A DNA stretch of 44,132 nucleotides. Origin: Eubacteriales Family XIII. Incertae Sedis bacterium (lineage in GTDB: Bacteria > Bacillota > Clostridia > Peptostreptococcales > Anaerovoracaceae). The stretch covers positions 1 through 44,132 of the forward strand of contig JAISTX010000061.1 of assembly GCA_031272365.1 (NCBI GenBank), given 5' to 3'. Within the stretch, counting starts at the first letter, position 1. The number at the start of each line of letters is the position of its first letter. The notes under the pieces were generated by a model that saw only the letters and a program-made list of their open reading frames with translations, was not told where the DNA came from and did not search any database. The translations under genes and the position numbers were made by a program. Shown here piece after piece: positions 41,232-44,132 of this stretch.

Positions 41232-42260
41232 ATGGGCTTGAACATTTGCATGATTGGCGCCGGTAGCTGGGGGACCGCGCTGGCGAACCTGCTCGCCGGG
41301 AAGGGCTGCTGCGTCCGGGTCTGGGATCTGGACGCGGGGCTGCTCGCGGCGCTTGCAAAGGACAGGGAGAACAAGAAATACCTGCCGGGCGTGATGCTGC
41401 AGGGGTCGGTCGAGATCGTAGGCACGGCGGCGGGCGCGGCGGCGGGCGCGGACTTCCTCGTGACGGCCGTGCCGGCGCAGCACGTGCGCTCCGCGCTGGA
41501 GACCGTGCTGCCTGCGCTGGACCAGAACCGGGAATCCGGGAAGGGCACCATGCTCGTGAACGTCGCGAAGGGCATCGAGCAGGGCAGCCTCTCGACGATT
41601 TCCGAAGTCGCGGGGCAGGTCGCGCCGCAGCATCCTTATTCGATTCTGTCCGGGCCCTCCCATGCGGAGGAGGTCGGGCGCGGCATGCCGACGACCGTCG
41701 CCTGCGCTTCCGGGAGGAAGGAGGTCTGCGAGGCCGTGCAGGATCTGTTCATGACGGACCGCTTCCGCGTCTACGCGTCGCACGATGTCAAGGGCGTCGA
41801 GCTGGGCGGGTCTCTGAAAAACATCATCGCGCTCGGCGCGGGCATCCTGGACGGCATGGGGCACGGGGACAACACGAAGGCGGCGCTCATGACGCGCGGC
41901 CTCACGGAGATGGCGCGGCTCGGGGTCGCGCTCGGCGCGAAGCGGGAGACGTTCTTCGGCCTGTCCGGCATCGGCGACCTCATCGTTACGTGCACGAGCA
42001 TGCACAGCCGCAACCGGCGGTGCGGCATCATGATCGGCGAAGGCGTGCCGCCGCAGGAGGCGGTGGCGCGGGTCGGCATGGTCGTCGAGGGCGTCACGAC
42101 GGCGCAGGCGGCGCACGACCTGGCGCGGAAGACGGGCGTGGAGATGCCGATCACGGAGAGCGTGTGCGCGGTGGTGCGCGGCGACGTGAAGCCGGAGGCG
42201 GCGCTGGCGTCGCTCATGACAAGGGAGAAGAAGCACGAAAGTGAAGACCTCAGAGTCTAA
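41232..42260 (+). CDS. gpsA: NAD(P)-dependent glycerol-3-phosphate dehydrogenase
   Basis: A 342-residue cytosolic enzyme reducing dihydroxyacetone phosphate to glycerol 3-phosphate for phospholipid synthesis. The N-terminal Rossmann motif is GAGSWGTALANLLA. The catalytic region has KGVELGGSLKNIIALGAGI with the conserved Lys, GHGDNTKAALMTRGLTEM, and TFFGLSGIGDLIVTCTS. The ATG at 41232 follows GGAGAGGGAG; TTG 41238 is a weaker option. The 3' end overlaps the MFS gene by 20 bases. Confidence 0.96.
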   Translation: MGLNICMIGAGSWGTALANLLAGKGCCVRVWDLDAGLLAALAKDRENKKYLPGVMLQGSVEIVGTAAGAAAGADFLVTAVPAQHVRSALETVLPALDQNRESGKGTMLVNVAKGIEQGSLSTISEVAGQVAPQHPYSILSGPSHAEEVGRGMPTTVACASGRKEVCEAVQDLFMTDRFRVYASHDVKGVELGGSLKNIIALGAGILDGMGHGDNTKAALMTRGLTEMARLGVALGAKRETFFGLSGIGDLIVTCTSMHSRNRRCGIMIGEGVPPQEAVARVGMVVEGVTTAQAAHDLARKTGVEMPITESVCAVVRGDVKPEAALASLMTREKKHESEDLRV

Positions 42261-43677
42261 GGCGCGGAGCGCGACGCTGTTCGTCGCGCTCGTCACGAAT
42301 TTTGTCAATCCTTTCGCCGGCACCGCGCTCAACGTGGCGGTCCCGGCCATCGGCGCGGAATTCCACAGCCCCGCCGCGACCCTGACGTGGGTCGTCTCCT
42401 CCTACATGCTGTGCTCCGTGTCGCTCGCGGTCCCCTTCGGGCGGCTCGCGGACGTTCGTGGCAAGCGCAGGATGCTCATCTACGGCATCCTCATCTTCGG
42501 CGTCACCTCCGCGCTCTGCGCCCTGTGCACGGCCATATGGCCCGGGATGCCGGCCTTCATCGTCTTCCGCACGCTGATGGGCGTCGGTGCGGCGATGATC
42601 TTCGCGACCAACACCGCGATCCTCATCGAGGTCTTCCCGCAGGATATGCGGGGCAAGGTGCTCGGCCTCGCCGTGGCCGCCGTCTACATCGGGCTCTCGC
42701 TGGGGCCGGTGATCGGCGGGGTCGTGACGCACGCGCTCGGCTGGCGCGCGGTCATGTACCTGATCGCCGCCGTCTCGTTCATCGCGTTCGCCATCGCCGC
42801 CTGGCGGCTGCCGAAAGACGCCGCCCCGGAGGGCACGGCCGGGCCTATGGCAGGGGGCGGGGCGGAAGGCCGCCGCCTCAGCCCGCTCAGCATCGCTTTG
42901 TACGTCGCGGCGATGATCCTGTTCATCTACGGCTTCACGACGCTGACGCAAAACCTCGCCTCCTATATCACGCTGGCGGCGGCCATCGCCATCTTCCTCG
43001 TCTACGTCCGCCATGAGGCGAAAACCCCGGCGCCGATCGTCAAGGTGCGCATCTTCCATAACAACGCGCCCTTCCTCTACGCCAACCTCGCCGCGCTCTT
43101 CAACTACGCGGCGACGTTCGCCGTCGGCTACCTGATGTCGATCTACCTGCAGCTCGTGAAGGGCTTCCCCGCGGACGTGACCGGGCTGATCCTCATCTTC
43201 CAGCCCATCCTGCAGGCGGCGGTGTCGCCCTTCGCGGGCCGCCTGTCCGACCGCAAATCCCCGTTTGCGATCGCGTCCTTCGGGATGGCCTGCTGCGCGG
43301 CGGCGCTGTGCCTGTTCATTTTCGTGAAGACGGACTCGCCGCTGTGGTTCGTGGTCGCGGGCACGCTCGTCGTCGGCTTCGGCTTCGGGGTCTTCTCGTC
43401 GCCGAACACCAACGTCATCATGTCGAGCGTGCAGCCGCGCGACTTCGGCATCGCGAGCTCCATCCAGAGCACGTCCCGCTCGCTCGGCCAGGTCATCGGC
43501 ATGGCGATCATCACGATCGTCACGAGCCTCATCGTCGGCGACGCGGAGCTCGAGGCGGTGCCGGCCGATATTATTACATACACGATGCGCGTCTCGTTCG
43601 TCGTCTTCGCCGCGCTCTGCTTCGTCGGCATCTTCTTCTCGCTCAAGCGGGTGGGCGGCAAGGATGATATTATATAA
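42241..43677 (+). CDS. MFS transporter, DHA2-like (14-TM drug/metabolite efflux type)
   Basis: A 478-residue membrane protein with about 14 hydrophobic segments. The MFS motif A is GRLADVRGKRRM (near 67-78) and the DHA-type motif C is GLSLGPVIGGVVTHALGWR (near 150-168). Such proteins use proton motive force to expel drugs or metabolites; the substrate is unknown. The start is GTG 42241 inside the gpsA end, with GGGAGAAG upstream. No regulator gene adjoins it, so it may be expressed with gpsA. Confidence 0.9.
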   Translation: MKTSESKARSATLFVALVTNFVNPFAGTALNVAVPAIGAEFHSPAATLTWVVSSYMLCSVSLAVPFGRLADVRGKRRMLIYGILIFGVTSALCALCTAIWPGMPAFIVFRTLMGVGAAMIFATNTAILIEVFPQDMRGKVLGLAVAAVYIGLSLGPVIGGVVTHALGWRAVMYLIAAVSFIAFAIAAWRLPKDAAPEGTAGPMAGGGAEGRRLSPLSIALYVAAMILFIYGFTTLTQNLASYITLAAAIAIFLVYVRHEAKTPAPIVKVRIFHNNAPFLYANLAALFNYAATFAVGYLMSIYLQLVKGFPADVTGLILIFQPILQAAVSPFAGRLSDRKSPFAIASFGMACCAAALCLFIFVKTDSPLWFVVAGTLVVGFGFGVFSSPNTNVIMSSVQPRDFGIASSIQSTSRSLGQVIGMAIITIVTSLIVGDAELEAVPADIITYTMRVSFVVFAALCFVGIFFSLKRVGGKDDII

Positions 43678-43692
43678 GGAGGGAAAACAACA

Positions 43693-43956
43693 ATGAAAGC
43701 GGTGATCACAGTCATTGGCAAGGATATGGTGGGCATCCTCGCGAAGGTCGCGACGGCGTGCGCCGAGGCGAACGCGAACGTGCTCGAGGTCTCGCAGTCG
43801 GTGCTGGAGGACTATTTCGCGATGATCATGCTTGTCGACATCTCGAAGCTCGGCGTCGACCTCGCGGGGCTGACGGCGTCGATCGAGCGCGCGGTGCCCG
43901 AGATGACCGTGCACGTGATGCACGAGGACATCTTCAACTCGATGCACAGGATATAG
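43693..43956 (+). CDS. ACT-domain protein, UPF0237 family
   Basis: An 87-residue single ACT domain (MKAVITVIGKDMVGILAKVA...) of the UPF0237 group related to GcvR. ACT domains bind small ligands such as amino acids. In many bacteria this gene is paired with a UPF0210 (DUF711) gene, which is exactly what begins at 44036 here. The ATG at 43693 follows AAGGAGGG. Its ligand and target are unknown. Confidence 0.92.
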   Translation: MKAVITVIGKDMVGILAKVATACAEANANVLEVSQSVLEDYFAMIMLVDISKLGVDLAGLTASIERAVPEMTVHVMHEDIFNSMHRI

Positions 43957-44033
43957 AATTGAGAATTGAGAATTGAGAGTTGAGAGTTGAGAATTGAGAA
44001 TTGAGAGTTGAGAATTGAGAATTGAGAATTGAG
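43957..44033 (+). repeat. heptamer tandem repeat, 11 units
   Basis: Eleven uninterrupted 7-base units, AATTGAG or AGTTGAG (eight and three copies), start one base after the ACT-gene stop and end two bases before the next ATG. The repeat supplies the purine-rich sequence (TTGAG) in front of that start codon. Confidence 0.95.
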
Positions 44034-44035
44034 CG

Positions 44036-44132
44036 ATGTTGAACACCACTGACATATTAGAAACAATCACAATGATCCGGGATGAGCACCTCGACATCCG
44101 CACGGTGACGATGGGCATCTCCCTGATGGATT
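44036..44132 (+). CDS. UPF0210 / DUF711-family protein, N-terminal part (runs off the window)
   Basis: Thirty-two residues are visible: MLNTTDILETITMIRDEHLD followed by IRTVTMGISLMD. This opening is characteristic of the UPF0210 (PFL/DUF711) family, which usually has about 450 residues. The adjacent ACT gene is its common partner. The ATG at 44036 has only the weak TTGAG of the heptamer repeat as a ribosome-binding site. The function of the family is not known to me. Confidence 0.8.
   Translation, partial: MLNTTDILETITMIRDEHLDIRTVTMGISLMD

Noticed and set aside
42250..44118. Antisense frame of 622 codons across the MFS and ACT genes
   Set aside because: It reads through the heptamer repeat as an NSQFSIL-type repeat and has no domain; the sense genes are clear.

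Overview
The window is GC-rich, densely coded DNA from a Gram-positive bacterium. I infer an anaerobic Clostridia-like or Coriobacteriia-like lineage. The signs are a giant SpaA/Cna_B-type wall-anchored adhesin, an SMC-FtsY pair beside a Der-PlsY-GpsA block, an ACT/UPF0237-UPF0210 pair, lipoprotein-type solute binding and no outer-membrane genes. The sequence alone does not settle the phylum. Several genes start with TTG or GTG, and several promoters use an extended -10 (TGG-TAnnnT).

Layout. Positions 1-3746 carry folate and lipid housekeeping: the end of 5-formyl-THF cyclo-ligase, a reverse-strand EamA transporter, folC and a YegS-type lipid kinase. A 1.9-kiloresidue adhesin with about seven Cna_B domains (3772-9459, reverse) and an unknown protein with a nuclease-like C-terminus (9552-10427, reverse) follow. 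A repeat-bearing intergenic region with two divergent, apparently leaderless promoters separates these from a PEP-synthase-like ATP-grasp protein, plsX and rnc (10746-15161).

A sugar-use locus (15175-25368) sits between rnc and the smc region. It encodes a sugar-binding lipoprotein, permease and double-ATPase of a RbsABC-type importer, a GH38 alpha-mannosidase, a UroD-family protein, a ROK regulator and a D-lyxose/D-mannose isomerase. A PfkB-type kinase lies at 27776. The inferred route is mannoside uptake or hydrolysis, mannose to fructose, then fructose 6-phosphate.

Positions 25381-34418 are accessory: an isochorismatase-GNAT fusion, two unrecognised proteins, a B12-binding-type radical SAM protein, an aldo/keto reductase with Fe-S clusters, a RidA-like protein, and a membrane-anchored SGNH hydrolase carrying three exact C2H2 zinc-finger repeats and a Pro/Glu/Thr tail. 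The last is the most unusual gene seen.

From 34467 to the end: paired palindromic repeats, smc, ftsY, der, plsY, gpsA, a 14-TM-type MFS transporter, an ACT-domain protein, an 11-unit heptamer tandem repeat and the start of a UPF0210 (DUF711) gene. No tRNA, rRNA, CRISPR array, transposase or prophage gene was recognised.
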